The notes under the pieces were generated by a model, which was not told the origin of the DNA, made no database searches, and saw only the letters and a list, made by a program, of their open reading frames with translations. A stretch of 40,554 nt of DNA from Lachnospiraceae bacterium (GTDB taxonomy: Bacteria; Bacillota; Clostridia; Lachnospirales; Lachnospiraceae): assembly GCA_015057435.1 (NCBI GenBank), contig SVEJ01000029.1, positions 1 to 40,554 of the forward strand, in the 5' to 3' direction. Position 1 is the first letter of the stretch. Every line of letters starts with the position of its first letter. The translations under genes were made by a program, and so were the position numbers. Below, one piece after another: positions 14,591 through 23,722 of this stretch.

Positions 14591-15879
14591 TGTCTAAGAA
14601 GAAAAAAACGCATAATAGTAAGGATATTCTAAGATATTATTGTAATCGAATAAAGAAAAATGCAGGAAGTCTTGTGAAATGGATATTGATTGCATTTCTG
14701 GTTGGGTTTGTTGTCGGCGGAATAAGCAGCCTTTTCTCGCACACTTTATCTACTGTGACGAGTGCCAGGGAGAATCATCCGTGGATTTTTTATTGTTTGC
14801 CGATTGTTGGTATGTTGATTGTTCTCATGTATAAGAAAATCGGAAAAGAAGATGGTGGAACGAACCAAGTATTTTCTACAGTGAGAGCGAAAGATGAAGT
14901 GCCGTTTCGTTCGGCGCCTTTGATTTTTATATCAACAACTTTGACACATCTGGTGGGTGGTTCGGCCGGACGTGAAGGAGCGGCTATTCAGCTTGGCGGA
15001 AGTATCGGTAATCAACTTGGAAGATGGTTGAAGTTAGATGATGCAGATATGCATGTGATTGTCATGTGTGGTATGAGTGCAGCATTTTCAGCATTGTTTG
15101 GAACACCGATGGCTGCAGCAATTTTTGCGATGGAAGTGGTTAGTGTCGGTGTTATGTATTACACAGCATTGCTTCCGTGTGTTGTTTCTGCGTTGATTGC
15201 TACCAACTTTGCGGCGACGATGGGAATTGATCCGGAAGCGTTTCATGTAGTAGGTATTCCGGAGCTCACCATGTGGAATGGATGGAAAATGGGATTGGTG
15301 GCATTGGCATGTGCAGGCGTGAGTACATTCTTTTGCCTTATGTTAAAGCACGCAGGAAAGCTATTTCGCAAATTGTTTAAGAACTCCTATTTGCGCGTAC
15401 TTGTGATTGGAAGTGTTATTATTGTTTTAACAATGCTTTTACAAACAACGGATTATATGGGAGCAGGAACACATTTGATTGCATCTGCAATTGAAGGCGG
15501 AGATGTGAATTCTTTTGCGTTTTTTTGGAAGATGATTCTGACTGTGTTAACAATGAAGATTGGATTTCGTGGTGGAGAAATTGTTCCGTCTTTTTGTATA
15601 GGGGCAACATTTGGTGCTGTTTTAGGAAGTGTAATCGGTTTGTCGCCATCCCTTTGCGGAGCGGCAGGTATGGTCGCTGTATTTTGCGGTGTAACGAACT
15701 GTCCGATTACATCTATCTTAATTGCGTTTGAATTATTTGGATTTGAAGGAAGTGCATATTATATCATCGCAGTAGCAGTTAGTTATGCAGCTTCAGGATA
15801 TTATAGTCTCTACAAAGATCAGACGATTGTTTATTCAAAATATAAGGCGCAGTATGTGAATAAGTCTACACATATGTAA
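14590..15879 (+). CDS. ClC-type voltage-gated chloride channel family protein
   Basis: A 429-residue membrane protein of the ClC family. It shows GGSAGREGAAIQLGGSIG (the GREGxxxQ gating-glutamate motif), GMSAAFSALFGTPMAAAIFAMEV, and GGEIVPSFCIGATFGAVLG (the GGxxxP anion-site motif). ClC proteins move chloride or related anions, as channels or proton antiporters. The Pro of the classical GREGP motif is Ala here, as in a subset of bacterial members. The ATG at 14590 overlaps the tautomerase stop (TAATG), with GGAG about 13 bases upstream, so translation is likely coupled. An in-frame ATG at 14569 inside the tautomerase gene is less likely. The MoxR gene follows after 40 bases. Confidence 0.88.
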   Translation: MSKKKKTHNSKDILRYYCNRIKKNAGSLVKWILIAFLVGFVVGGISSLFSHTLSTVTSARENHPWIFYCLPIVGMLIVLMYKKIGKEDGGTNQVFSTVRAKDEVPFRSAPLIFISTTLTHLVGGSAGREGAAIQLGGSIGNQLGRWLKLDDADMHVIVMCGMSAAFSALFGTPMAAAIFAMEVVSVGVMYYTALLPCVVSALIATNFAATMGIDPEAFHVVGIPELTMWNGWKMGLVALACAGVSTFFCLMLKHAGKLFRKLFKNSYLRVLVIGSVIIVLTMLLQTTDYMGAGTHLIASAIEGGDVNSFAFFWKMILTVLTMKIGFRGGEIVPSFCIGATFGAVLGSVIGLSPSLCGAAGMVAVFCGVTNCPITSILIAFELFGFEGSAYYIIAVAVSYAASGYYSLYKDQTIVYSKYKAQYVNKSTHM

Positions 15880-15919
15880 AATGTGTCATAGTGTAGAAAA
15901 CGAGAAGAAAGGGGATACA

Positions 15920-16834
15920 ATGCAACAGGTAAAGAATGAAATCAAAAAAGTGGTAAAAGGAAAAGACCACATTATCGATAAAGTGTTAGCAGCGATGCTT
16001 GCAGGAGGACATATTCTTTTAGAGGATATTCCGGGCGTTGGTAAGACAACGCTTGCTATGGCAATTGCAAAATCTATGTCTATGTCTTACAAACGTGTAC
16101 AGTTTACTCCGGATGTGCTTCCGAGTGATATTGTTGGATTTTCTATGTATAATCCGGATAGTAAAACATTTGAATACCAGCAAGGTGCAGTGAGTTGTAA
16201 TTTGTTTTTAGCAGATGAAATTAATCGTACGTCGCCAAAGACGCAATCAGCATTATTGGAGGTTATGGAAGAAGGAAATGTTACAGTTGATGGTGTGACA
16301 AGACCGCTGCCGGATCCATTTATTGTAATTGCAACAGAGAATCCGCTTGGTTCGTCCGGTACACAGATGTTACCTGAATCACAGTTGGATCGCTTTATGG
16401 TATGTCTTACGATGGGATATCCGGAACATGAAGCTGCGGTGGATATTTTGAAAGAAAATGCGAAGAAACCAATTTCTACATTACAGAATGTGATTACAGT
16501 AGAAAGATTCGTTGAGTTGAGAAAAAAGACGAACGACATGTATGTACATGATTCGATTTATGACTATATTGTTACGTTGGTAGAAGGAACAAGAACCAAT
16601 CCATTATTCATGGCAGGAGCAAGTCCGCGAGGCAGCATTGCATTACTACGTATGGCAAAAGCAATGGCGGTCTTAAATGACAGAGATTATGTAACACCGG
16701 AAGATATTCGGAATGTGTTGGTGGATGTACTCGGACACCGCGTGAAGTTAAGTACGAAAGCAAGAGCTGAAGGCAAAGATATTGAGGCTGCACTGAATGA
16801 ACTGTTTGACAGTGTGAAAGTTCCAAGAACCTAA
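15920..16834 (+). CDS. MoxR family AAA+ ATPase
   Basis: A 304-residue AAA+ ATPase with Walker A PGVGKTT (residues 38-44), Walker B NLFLADEINR and the sensor-type ATENPLGSSGTQMLPESQLDRF block of the MoxR family. MoxR ATPases act as chaperone-like partners of proteins encoded beside them. Here the DUF58 and transglutaminase genes follow, the standard three-gene arrangement. AAAGGGG lies seven bases before the ATG at 15920; the open frame extends to 15881, but that start lacks a site. The exact role of this set is unknown; links to envelope integrity or stress are inferred from context. Confidence 0.93.
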   Translation: MQQVKNEIKKVVKGKDHIIDKVLAAMLAGGHILLEDIPGVGKTTLAMAIAKSMSMSYKRVQFTPDVLPSDIVGFSMYNPDSKTFEYQQGAVSCNLFLADEINRTSPKTQSALLEVMEEGNVTVDGVTRPLPDPFIVIATENPLGSSGTQMLPESQLDRFMVCLTMGYPEHEAAVDILKENAKKPISTLQNVITVERFVELRKKTNDMYVHDSIYDYIVTLVEGTRTNPLFMAGASPRGSIALLRMAKAMAVLNDRDYVTPEDIRNVLVDVLGHRVKLSTKARAEGKDIEAALNELFDSVKVPRT

Positions 16835-16865
16835 TATAAGGATTGGATAAGGAAAGGAGGAGAAT

Positions 16866-17933
16866 ATGAAGCAATTTTGGAATATTACAAGGTATATTCT
16901 TATCATTGTATTAAATATTATAATGATGTGGTTGTTTCAAAGTTATCTGAATTTCCTTTTTTTAATTGCGTTGCTGCTTTTTCCAATCTATTCAGTGTAT
17001 GGATTACATTGTGTGAAAAATGCATTTTCATTGGAATTGCAGGCTCCGCTTGAATCCATGGAAAAAGGAAGTGTCTTTCTTGTAAGAGTTAAGTTGCATA
17101 ATCCAACTGCATTTCCGTTGTTGAATGCGACTGTTAAGTTAGAATTGGAAAATACCTTTCATCGAGAGGATGGTGTTCATTTTTTAAATATCCCAATTCG
17201 GGCACACGCAGATACAGTTGTAGAGTATCCGATTGTTATGGATTATAGCGGATGCTTTGTTGTCAATACGCAATATGTAGAATTGGTTGATTTGCTTGGC
17301 ATTTTTGAGAAAAAGATAGAGATTACGAAAAGTGCATCCTGTCTTGTTACACCGATTGGCGAGGATTACACGCAAGAAGCAGGACAGCTGTATGTACAAG
17401 GTGTATCTGAGGCGACCGAAAGCCGGAATAAAGGTGTTGATTTTTCGGAGATAAGTGGTGTCAGGGAATATATTCCCGGAGATAAATTGCAAAACATACA
17501 CTGGAAGCTTTCAGTAAAGAAAGATGAGTGGATGGTAAAGGAACGTGTGAGCATGTCAGCGGTTCAGTTACATGTTTTATTAGAACTGTACAATGATGAG
17601 CAGATGTGTGCAGATGCAGTTTTGGACTTGGCGCAAAGTGTTACTAAGTCTCTTGTCTCACAAAATCTTCCCTTTACAATTTTTTATTATAGTGCCAGAT
17701 TAGGAGAGCTTGCTTCCTATTATGTGGGCAGTGAGCAAGAACATAAGGAATGGCTGGAGATGGTGTTATATGACAGATGTTACAAAGATACTTTGCATGC
17801 AAAGCATATGTTTTGTCAACAACATGTAGGAGCAGGTTCTTATTTGTATATAGGACTTGCAGATGGTGATGGTAATTCGGAGACGATGATCACCGGAAGG
17901 CAGGGGAGTGTCGCAGTGTTATGTGCGTGCTAA
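16866..17933 (+). CDS. DUF58 domain protein
   Basis: A 355-residue protein with two N-terminal hydrophobic helices (about residues 8-45), a beta-rich middle, and the DUF58 motif SGVREYIPGDKLQNIHWKLS at about residues 197-217, followed by a von-Willebrand-A-like C-terminal part. DUF58 proteins pair with MoxR ATPases, the upstream gene, and are probably membrane-tethered with the DUF58 region in the cytoplasm. AAAGGAGG lies about seven bases before the ATG. The gap to moxR is 31 bases and to the transglutaminase gene 24, so all three are surely co-transcribed. Confidence 0.9.
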   Translation: MKQFWNITRYILIIVLNIIMMWLFQSYLNFLFLIALLLFPIYSVYGLHCVKNAFSLELQAPLESMEKGSVFLVRVKLHNPTAFPLLNATVKLELENTFHREDGVHFLNIPIRAHADTVVEYPIVMDYSGCFVVNTQYVELVDLLGIFEKKIEITKSASCLVTPIGEDYTQEAGQLYVQGVSEATESRNKGVDFSEISGVREYIPGDKLQNIHWKLSVKKDEWMVKERVSMSAVQLHVLLELYNDEQMCADAVLDLAQSVTKSLVSQNLPFTIFYYSARLGELASYYVGSEQEHKEWLEMVLYDRCYKDTLHAKHMFCQQHVGAGSYLYIGLADGDGNSETMITGRQGSVAVLCAC

Positions 17934-17957
17934 TCGGAATTGAAGAAGGATAACAGT

Positions 17958-20405
17958 ATGTTTTTTGGACGTAACAAAAAAGGTGAATTACATAAAGGGG
18001 ATGTTTTTCTCGCAAAGGGAATTTATCTGAAACAACCGGTTATGAAGAATGGTAATGTTTTGATGAATTGCTTTTTGCGAGCTTTTGTTGTGTTTTTGTT
18101 AACATATGGTTCTATTGGTGCTTTCTTGTCTGCATTTTCTATTGCGTATAATGCATTACTTGTAATATGTATTTATCTATGGCTTTCAGTCTATTTTTCG
18201 TGGCTTTATACATTGCCAAAGTTTTACATGCGAGATGTGGGTTATATTCTCTTTTTCGCTGCATTCGTTTTCTCTATTGTCCGGTTGCGTTATTTTGCAA
18301 ATTCCGGATTCTATGAGATTGTCAATCGTATTATGGAAGTTGCGCAAGGATATTTTAATCTGGCAGGTGTCAGACAATATGAGATTGCAATCGATAAACC
18401 GTATCTGACAGTTGCAATTGTTGCATGTTTTGTAGGCATGGTCTTTATCATTTTGTTGAATATATGGTTAAGCGCATCCGCAAGTGTCGGATGGTCAGTG
18501 ATGATTACGTTTCCGATGTTATGTATACCGCTTTATATGGAACTAGTCCCGAATGTATTTTATGTAATCATTCTTATGACAGGTTACTTTTTGGTTGTAA
18601 CATTTAAGGCTAATGGGCATTATATTGCTTCGCCAAAGGGTGTTTCTTTTTATATAAAAGGACTAAAAAAGAACAGAATTACTTATACACAGGACAGTAA
18701 AACGTTTCGTCAGGTAGTACTTCGTATTTTCCTCGCCGGCATTTGCCTTGTTCTGTTATCAGTGGCTGTTTTTCCGGAAAATATGTTTAAGCGTATGTTC
18801 AAAAATGATCCGTTACGAGAACAAACATCAGAATTGGTTGGGAATTTTGTGTTACGCGGTTTTGGTGCATTTTATAACCGTTATGCCGGCGCAGGAGGTA
18901 TGAGTGGTGGCAAATTAGGAGGTATTTCGAATGTCACTCCGGATTATCAGCCGGATTTGATTGTAACATTTGCACCGTTTAGTAATGAGGCAATGTATTT
19001 GAAGGCGTATACCGGCGGTAGATATGGTGATAATGAGTGGGAAGATATCTATGCAGATTCGGAGAATATGCAAAAATATGATGATATAGAAATATTCGAA
19101 GACGACAGTATGAAGAATGAAGCGATGGCTTTACGTCAGAAGGTCTATGATGCAGATGTACATGGCGGAATGGGAAAAATGAAGATAACCAATGTCGGTG
19201 CTGATAGTTCTTATATGTATTACCCATACTATACATTGTTTCCGGATTATGGGGATTTTAATAATTATGGAATGATGCGTACCAAGCATGGTATTTTCAT
19301 GAATGATCATGCGATATATAATTTCTATCCGAAACTTGTTTGGGAGGAACAGTTGGGCAAAATGAAACCGAGCGAGCAGGATCTTTCCAATGTGAATACC
19401 ATATTTTTGGAAGTTCCGGATAAGAATGAAGAAGTGCTTGCACATGAAATTGCAGCAATGGGGATAACGGATTCGATGAGTGTGAATGAAATTGTAGATA
19501 CCATGCGGACGTATTTTAGTGACAATATCCCGTATACGTTACGCCCCGGATCCACACCAAGAGATGAAGATTTTGTGAATTATTTTCTAACAAAGAATCG
19601 AAAGGGATATTGCGCACATTTTGCAACTACAGCAACACTAATGTTTCGTCAACTTGGAATTCCGGCCAGATATGTGGAAGGATATGCATTTGGATTAGAA
19701 GCAGCATTGGCTTCAGAAGAGAATACATTGGAAAAATATTTTGATTATTACGATGGCTATGCACCGATTGGAGAATCTACAGTTTTGGATGTAGAGGTTA
19801 CCGATGCAATGGCACATGCGTGGGTTGAGATTTATATAGATGGATTTGGATGGAAAGTTGTGGAAGTGACACCGGGAAGTAACGAGGCATCAGATGAAAG
19901 TGATTTCTGGTCAGCATTTACATCGGCACTGAATGTTTCAGATTTTGGTGACGGATGGGATAGTGAGAATCTGTTTGGTAAGATTGACTTCAAAAAATAT
20001 TGGTGGCTAATGTATGTGGTAATTGCGATTGTATCTGTTGTGTTTGTATGGAAAATTGCGATGTTACTTGCTCGAAAGACAATCAGATTTTATCGCTGTC
20101 ATGTTGGAGAACGCAAAGAAAATATTATTGCATATTATGCTGATTTGTGTGATATGATTCGAGTTTTGGATGCTTCATTTAATTCTTGCAGAAGTCATAA
20201 AGAACAGCTTATGTATATGAAAGAGCATTATGCTTTGATGTTGGATGTTACTATGTGTTGCGAACAATTAGAAGAGATAAGTTTTAGTGAGCATCTTATG
20301 GATGATACACAGTTACAAGTTTTGTATGGTTTGTTGCGTACGATACGTAAATCAATTTGGAAAAATGCAGATTGGAAAAAATGTTTGCAATTAATAAAAC
20401 GTTGA
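17958..20405 (+). CDS. Transglutaminase-domain membrane protein (TgpA-like)
   Basis: The 815-residue protein begins with several membrane helices (about residues 30-270). A large outside region follows, holding the transglutaminase-like cysteine-protease core: Cys in KGYCAHFATTATLMFRQLGI (about 551), His in AHAWVEIYIDGFGW (about 619), and the acidic residue in VVEVTPG. One more helix follows at about 680-705, then a cytoplasmic tail. This matches the TgpA architecture that accompanies MoxR-DUF58 pairs. The peptide or wall substrate is unknown. The frame opens with TTG at 17940, but AGAAGGA lies seven bases before the ATG at 17958, which is preferred. Confidence 0.9.
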   Translation: MFFGRNKKGELHKGDVFLAKGIYLKQPVMKNGNVLMNCFLRAFVVFLLTYGSIGAFLSAFSIAYNALLVICIYLWLSVYFSWLYTLPKFYMRDVGYILFFAAFVFSIVRLRYFANSGFYEIVNRIMEVAQGYFNLAGVRQYEIAIDKPYLTVAIVACFVGMVFIILLNIWLSASASVGWSVMITFPMLCIPLYMELVPNVFYVIILMTGYFLVVTFKANGHYIASPKGVSFYIKGLKKNRITYTQDSKTFRQVVLRIFLAGICLVLLSVAVFPENMFKRMFKNDPLREQTSELVGNFVLRGFGAFYNRYAGAGGMSGGKLGGISNVTPDYQPDLIVTFAPFSNEAMYLKAYTGGRYGDNEWEDIYADSENMQKYDDIEIFEDDSMKNEAMALRQKVYDADVHGGMGKMKITNVGADSSYMYYPYYTLFPDYGDFNNYGMMRTKHGIFMNDHAIYNFYPKLVWEEQLGKMKPSEQDLSNVNTIFLEVPDKNEEVLAHEIAAMGITDSMSVNEIVDTMRTYFSDNIPYTLRPGSTPRDEDFVNYFLTKNRKGYCAHFATTATLMFRQLGIPARYVEGYAFGLEAALASEENTLEKYFDYYDGYAPIGESTVLDVEVTDAMAHAWVEIYIDGFGWKVVEVTPGSNEASDESDFWSAFTSALNVSDFGDGWDSENLFGKIDFKKYWWLMYVVIAIVSVVFVWKIAMLLARKTIRFYRCHVGERKENIIAYYADLCDMIRVLDASFNSCRSHKEQLMYMKEHYALMLDVTMCCEQLEEISFSEHLMDDTQLQVLYGLLRTIRKSIWKNADWKKCLQLIKR

Positions 20406-20423
20406 TTGAAGACGGAGGTAACA

Positions 20424-21662
20424 ATGAAACGAATTGGAAAAACTGTTTTATTTGTTATAATTTTATTAATCTATATTGCGATTGTATGTTTTGGTGTGAT
20501 GGCTGTAATATCGAAAGATGAAAGTGCGACTATACAGATTGTTCAAAAACAGTGCATCTTAAAAGCAATGATGAATCAGGAATGCGAGAGAACATTGCTG
20601 GTTGAGCAAACAAGAAAGTGGTGCGAGGAACAGCTGCAACAAGAACGCAAGATAAATGCTTATATTGATGAGGCGATGGAGAAATTGTCAATAGAGCAAA
20701 AGCTGGCGCAGATGATGATATTGACGAATGAACATGATATTCATTCTGCGAATTTACAAACGTATCAACCGGCAGGTGTTATCTTCTTCGAAGTTGATTT
20801 TCGCGGAAAGACAATAGATGAAGTAAAGAATCGGGTTAATATGTTGCAATCTTTTGTAGAGATTCCCTTGTTGGTCGGTGTAGATGAAGAAGGTGGTGCT
20901 GTTAGTCGTCTGAAAACCTTAAAAGAGGAAGGTATGCCAAAGTTTGCAAGTGCAAGGCAACTGACTGAACAAGGAGGGGATGCGATTGCGCAAGACACCT
21001 TGCAAAAGATGTCGTATTTGAAAAGGATAGGTATTAATCTTAATTTTGCACCGGTCGCGGATGTTGTTGATCAGAAGAACAGTTATATGTACGAACGTGC
21101 ACCAAGCGGCGATGCCGATGAAGCAGCGGATTATGTGGAATCTGTGATAAATGTCATGGAAAAAGAAGGTGTTTTGTCCTGCGTGAAGCATTTTCCGGGG
21201 TATGGTAATAATGTGAATACACATGATGGGTTTGCGCATGACAACAGACCTTTGACGCAATATGAAGCACGCGATTTTGTTCCGTTTCAACGAGGAGTTG
21301 AAAAAGGCGTTGATATGGTGATGGTTTCGCATATCGTAATGGAAGCAGTAGATGGCATGCACCCGGCATCCTTATCTGTTCCGGTCCATGAAATATTACG
21401 TAACAACATGCAATATGATGGTGTGATTATCGCAGATGATTTGAATATGCAGGCGATTCTTAAGACAATGACGATGAGAGAAGCTTCGGCAAAAGCATTG
21501 CTTGCAGGGAATGATATGATTTTCTCCGCAGATTTTTCGGTTTCTATGCAAGGAGCATTAGAAGCTTACCGAAAAGGTGAATTGACGGAAGAACAGATTA
21601 ATGAATCAGTAAGAAGAGTATTAAGAATGAAAATAAAAAATGGAATAATAGAGATTCATTAA
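20424..21662 (+). CDS. Glycoside hydrolase family 3 protein (NagZ-like beta-hexosaminidase)
   Basis: A 412-residue protein with an N-terminal membrane helix (about 5-30), so it is anchored outside or secreted, followed by a GH3 N-domain: LVGVDEEGGAVSRL, KHFPGYGNNVNTHDGFAHDNR, VMVSHIVME, and VIIADDLNMQAI, whose first Asp (about 338) is the nucleophile. NagZ-type enzymes cut N-acetylglucosamine from peptidoglycan fragments. The usual Asp-His dyad motif D(S/T)H reads NTH here. GGAGG lies about seven bases before the ATG. It sits 18 bases after the transglutaminase gene and 11 before the WYL regulator, within the same cluster. Confidence 0.88.
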   Translation: MKRIGKTVLFVIILLIYIAIVCFGVMAVISKDESATIQIVQKQCILKAMMNQECERTLLVEQTRKWCEEQLQQERKINAYIDEAMEKLSIEQKLAQMMILTNEHDIHSANLQTYQPAGVIFFEVDFRGKTIDEVKNRVNMLQSFVEIPLLVGVDEEGGAVSRLKTLKEEGMPKFASARQLTEQGGDAIAQDTLQKMSYLKRIGINLNFAPVADVVDQKNSYMYERAPSGDADEAADYVESVINVMEKEGVLSCVKHFPGYGNNVNTHDGFAHDNRPLTQYEARDFVPFQRGVEKGVDMVMVSHIVMEAVDGMHPASLSVPVHEILRNNMQYDGVIIADDLNMQAILKTMTMREASAKALLAGNDMIFSADFSVSMQGALEAYRKGELTEEQINESVRRVLRMKIKNGIIEIH

Positions 21663-21673
21663 GGAGGTAAGAT

Positions 21674-22669
21674 ATGGCAGAGAATGCAAAGGAATATGAA
21701 AAGAAAGAGATGTCAATGGCACAAAGACAAATCTACATACTCTCTTTGTTATCAGAAAATCCAAAAGGATATACAGTGGAGGAGATTCGTGCAAGATTGA
21801 ATGATTGGAATGTTACGGTTAGTACAAGGACGATTAAGCGTGACATGGAAGAATTATCTACAGATTATGCCATCTGTGAAGATGAAAGAAATGGCAAATC
21901 ATATTTTTATTCTGACAAATATACTTTGAAAAATATTGATTTGACGATGCAAGATCTTGTGGCTTTGGCGTTTGCTAAAAATGTATTAGGTGAATACGAT
22001 CATTTGTTGATGGGAAAAAATGCGATTGAATTTATAGATAAGGTTGTTCACGAGTCTGTTGCATTGAATCAATATCAATTCAAGGATTTGTGTCAGCAGA
22101 TTCAACTGCCGGCAACAAAAGGCGGCAATGATGATATCGTTAGTCAGGAAATTGAAAGGACGATACAGACAGCAATTGATAATAAGAATAAGATTGAGAT
22201 AGAATACTATAGTTATTCAAGTGACGAAACAACAAAGCGTGTGATTCATCCGTATCGTTTGATCTTGTTGGATTCTTATTTAAATGTGGAAGCTTATTGT
22301 GAATTGAGAAAGGAGATTCGCAGATTTCGTCTTTCTCGTATTGAGTCTGCTGACGTCTTGGATGAACATTTTGAAGAAATCAAGCAGACACAGGGTGATA
22401 CATTCATGTCGCTGTCCGGTACGGTAGTAGAGGATTTGGAATTGATTTTTACGGGAGACAGTATTCGATATGTAAAAGAATATGAAAAAACAAGAGCCAG
22501 ATTGTTAAGTAATACGGAGGAAGGATTGTATTTTTATCGTCGTACTGCAATTACTGCGGATGTGATTAGCTGGGTAAGAGGATTTGGTGCGGAAGTGAAG
22601 GTGAAGAAGCCGGTTTGGCTCGCAGAGCAATTAAAGAATGAAGCAAAACAGATCTTAGAAAAATACTAA
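21674..22669 (+). CDS. HTH-WYL family transcriptional regulator
   Basis: A 331-residue regulator with an N-terminal winged helix-turn-helix (about 15-75, ending STRTIKRDMEELSTDY), a middle region, and a WYL domain (IHPYRLILLDSYLNVEAYCELRKEIRRFRLSRI at about 195-228) that usually senses a ligand, then the WCX C-terminal extension. It lies 11 bases after the GH3 gene with AAGGAGG before its ATG, so it is the last gene of the cluster and may control it; no operator was identified. No plus-strand terminator with a T-tract follows. Confidence 0.9.
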   Translation: MAENAKEYEKKEMSMAQRQIYILSLLSENPKGYTVEEIRARLNDWNVTVSTRTIKRDMEELSTDYAICEDERNGKSYFYSDKYTLKNIDLTMQDLVALAFAKNVLGEYDHLLMGKNAIEFIDKVVHESVALNQYQFKDLCQQIQLPATKGGNDDIVSQEIERTIQTAIDNKNKIEIEYYSYSSDETTKRVIHPYRLILLDSYLNVEAYCELRKEIRRFRLSRIESADVLDEHFEEIKQTQGDTFMSLSGTVVEDLELIFTGDSIRYVKEYEKTRARLLSNTEEGLYFYRRTAITADVISWVRGFGAEVKVKKPVWLAEQLKNEAKQILEKY

Positions 22670-22706
22670 AAAGCAAAAAGAAAAGGCAACCAAGTACTTG
22701 GTTGCC
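22667..22706 (-). terminator. Terminator of tRNA-Gln
   Basis: A perfect inverted repeat at 22685-22706 (arms GGCAACCAAGT / ACTTGGTTGCC) is followed on the minus strand by TTTTCTTTTTGCTTTT. On the plus strand it has no T-tract, so it serves the tRNA rather than the WYL gene. Confidence 0.88.
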
Positions 22707-22711
22707 CTTAG

Positions 22712-22783
22712 CTGGGGTACAAGGATTCGAACCTTGAAATGACGGAGTCAGAGTCCGTTGCCTTACCATTTGGCGATACCCCA
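22712..22783 (-). tRNA. tRNA-Gln (anticodon CTG)
   Basis: A 72-base cloverleaf on the minus strand: acceptor stem TGGGGTA/TACCCCA, D-arm GCC...GGC, anticodon stem ACGGA/TCCGT with loop CTCTGAC (anticodon CTG, reading CAG), five-base variable loop, T-arm CAAGG-TTCGAAT-CCTTG, discriminator G. The CCA end is not encoded. It has its own promoter and terminator. Confidence 0.96.
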
Positions 22784-22812
22784 TTAAGCGTTTGTCTCGC
22801 TCACAAGACACT

Positions 22813-22840
22813 ATTATACACAATTCAGAATAAAAATCAA
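22813..22840 (-). promoter_or_regulatory. Promoter of tRNA-Gln
   Basis: On the minus strand, TTGATT (22835-22840), 16 bases, TATAAT (22813-22818), about 30 bases before the mature 5' end. Confidence 0.8.
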
Positions 22841-22889
22841 GTATTATTTTTAAAAAAAATTGATATTTTGACAGAAAAGAGGAATGGCT

Positions 22890-23612
22890 ATGTATGAGAT
22901 GAAAAGAGAAATTACGTATTCGCAAGTTGGTAAAGATTTGAAGGTTGATATGGCTGAGTTGGCGCATTTTTTTCAAGACGCAGTGCTGGTACAATCGGAA
23001 CTAATCGGAAGAGGTGTAGAAGAAACAAAGCGAAGCAAAACGGCATGGTTTTTGTCGAGCTGGCAGATAGAAGTGATGCGTTATCCTGCGTTTATGGAAC
23101 ATATCACAGTTCGGACATGGCCTTATGAATTCAAAAGTATGTATGGATATCGTAATTTTGATGTGATAGATCAAGATGGTCAAACGATTGCCAGAGCCAA
23201 TTCTATCTGGATTTTTATGGATTTGGAGAAGATGAGACCGACAAAGCCGACGACAGAACAGGTGAAGGGTTACGAGATAGAGCCTCCGTTAGAGATGGAG
23301 TATGCGCCTAGGAAGATACAGATATTAGAAGATGAATATAGATTATCTGAAAAAGAGCAGTCTCCTATTTTGGTAAAGCCATCTTTCTTGGATTCTAATG
23401 AACATGTGAATAACGGACGCTATGTCACGGAGGCAATGGATTATTTGCCGACAGATATTGAATGGAAACAAATGCGTGTGGATTATAGAAAAGCAGCTAC
23501 ATTAGGAGATAGTATGTATCCGATTCAGTATCAAAACGACAATGTTTTTCAAGTGGTATTTGCAGATGAGTCGGGAACCCCGTATGTAATTGTAGAAGGC
23601 GTTTCTGAATAA
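22890..23612 (+). CDS. Acyl-ACP thioesterase
   Basis: A 240-residue protein of the acyl-ACP thioesterase family (FatA/FatB-like double hotdog). The first hotdog includes LAHFFQDAVLVQSELIGRGVEE and WFLSSWQIEV; the second carries LDSNEHVNNGRYVTEAM, with the catalytic Asn/His region, and the RVDYRKAATLGD block. It releases free fatty acids from acyl carrier protein. AGAGGA ends six bases before the ATG at 22890; an ATG at 22884 touches that site and is less likely. It stands alone, divergent from tRNA-Gln. The DegV protein and this enzyme are the fatty-acid genes of the window, but they are not adjacent. Confidence 0.9.
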   Translation: MYEMKREITYSQVGKDLKVDMAELAHFFQDAVLVQSELIGRGVEETKRSKTAWFLSSWQIEVMRYPAFMEHITVRTWPYEFKSMYGYRNFDVIDQDGQTIARANSIWIFMDLEKMRPTKPTTEQVKGYEIEPPLEMEYAPRKIQILEDEYRLSEKEQSPILVKPSFLDSNEHVNNGRYVTEAMDYLPTDIEWKQMRVDYRKAATLGDSMYPIQYQNDNVFQVVFADESGTPYVIVEGVSE

Positions 23613-23637
23613 TTTCAATTTTATGTTCGCTCTTATG

Positions 23638-23667
23638 TTGACAGCGGATGATTATATGATGTATCTT
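23638..23667 (+). promoter_or_regulatory. Probable promoter of the cvfB-ridA pair
   Basis: Perfect TTGACA (23638-23643), 18 bases, TATCTT (23662-23667). Confidence 0.5.
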
Positions 23668-23722
23668 TATCAAAGAAACGAATGAAGGCGCGTATTTGCG
23701 TTACGGAAGAACAGGAGAATTT

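Noticed and set aside
16087..16539. 150-residue minus-strand frame inside the MoxR gene
   Set aside because: Antisense shadow of a strongly conserved AAA+ gene.
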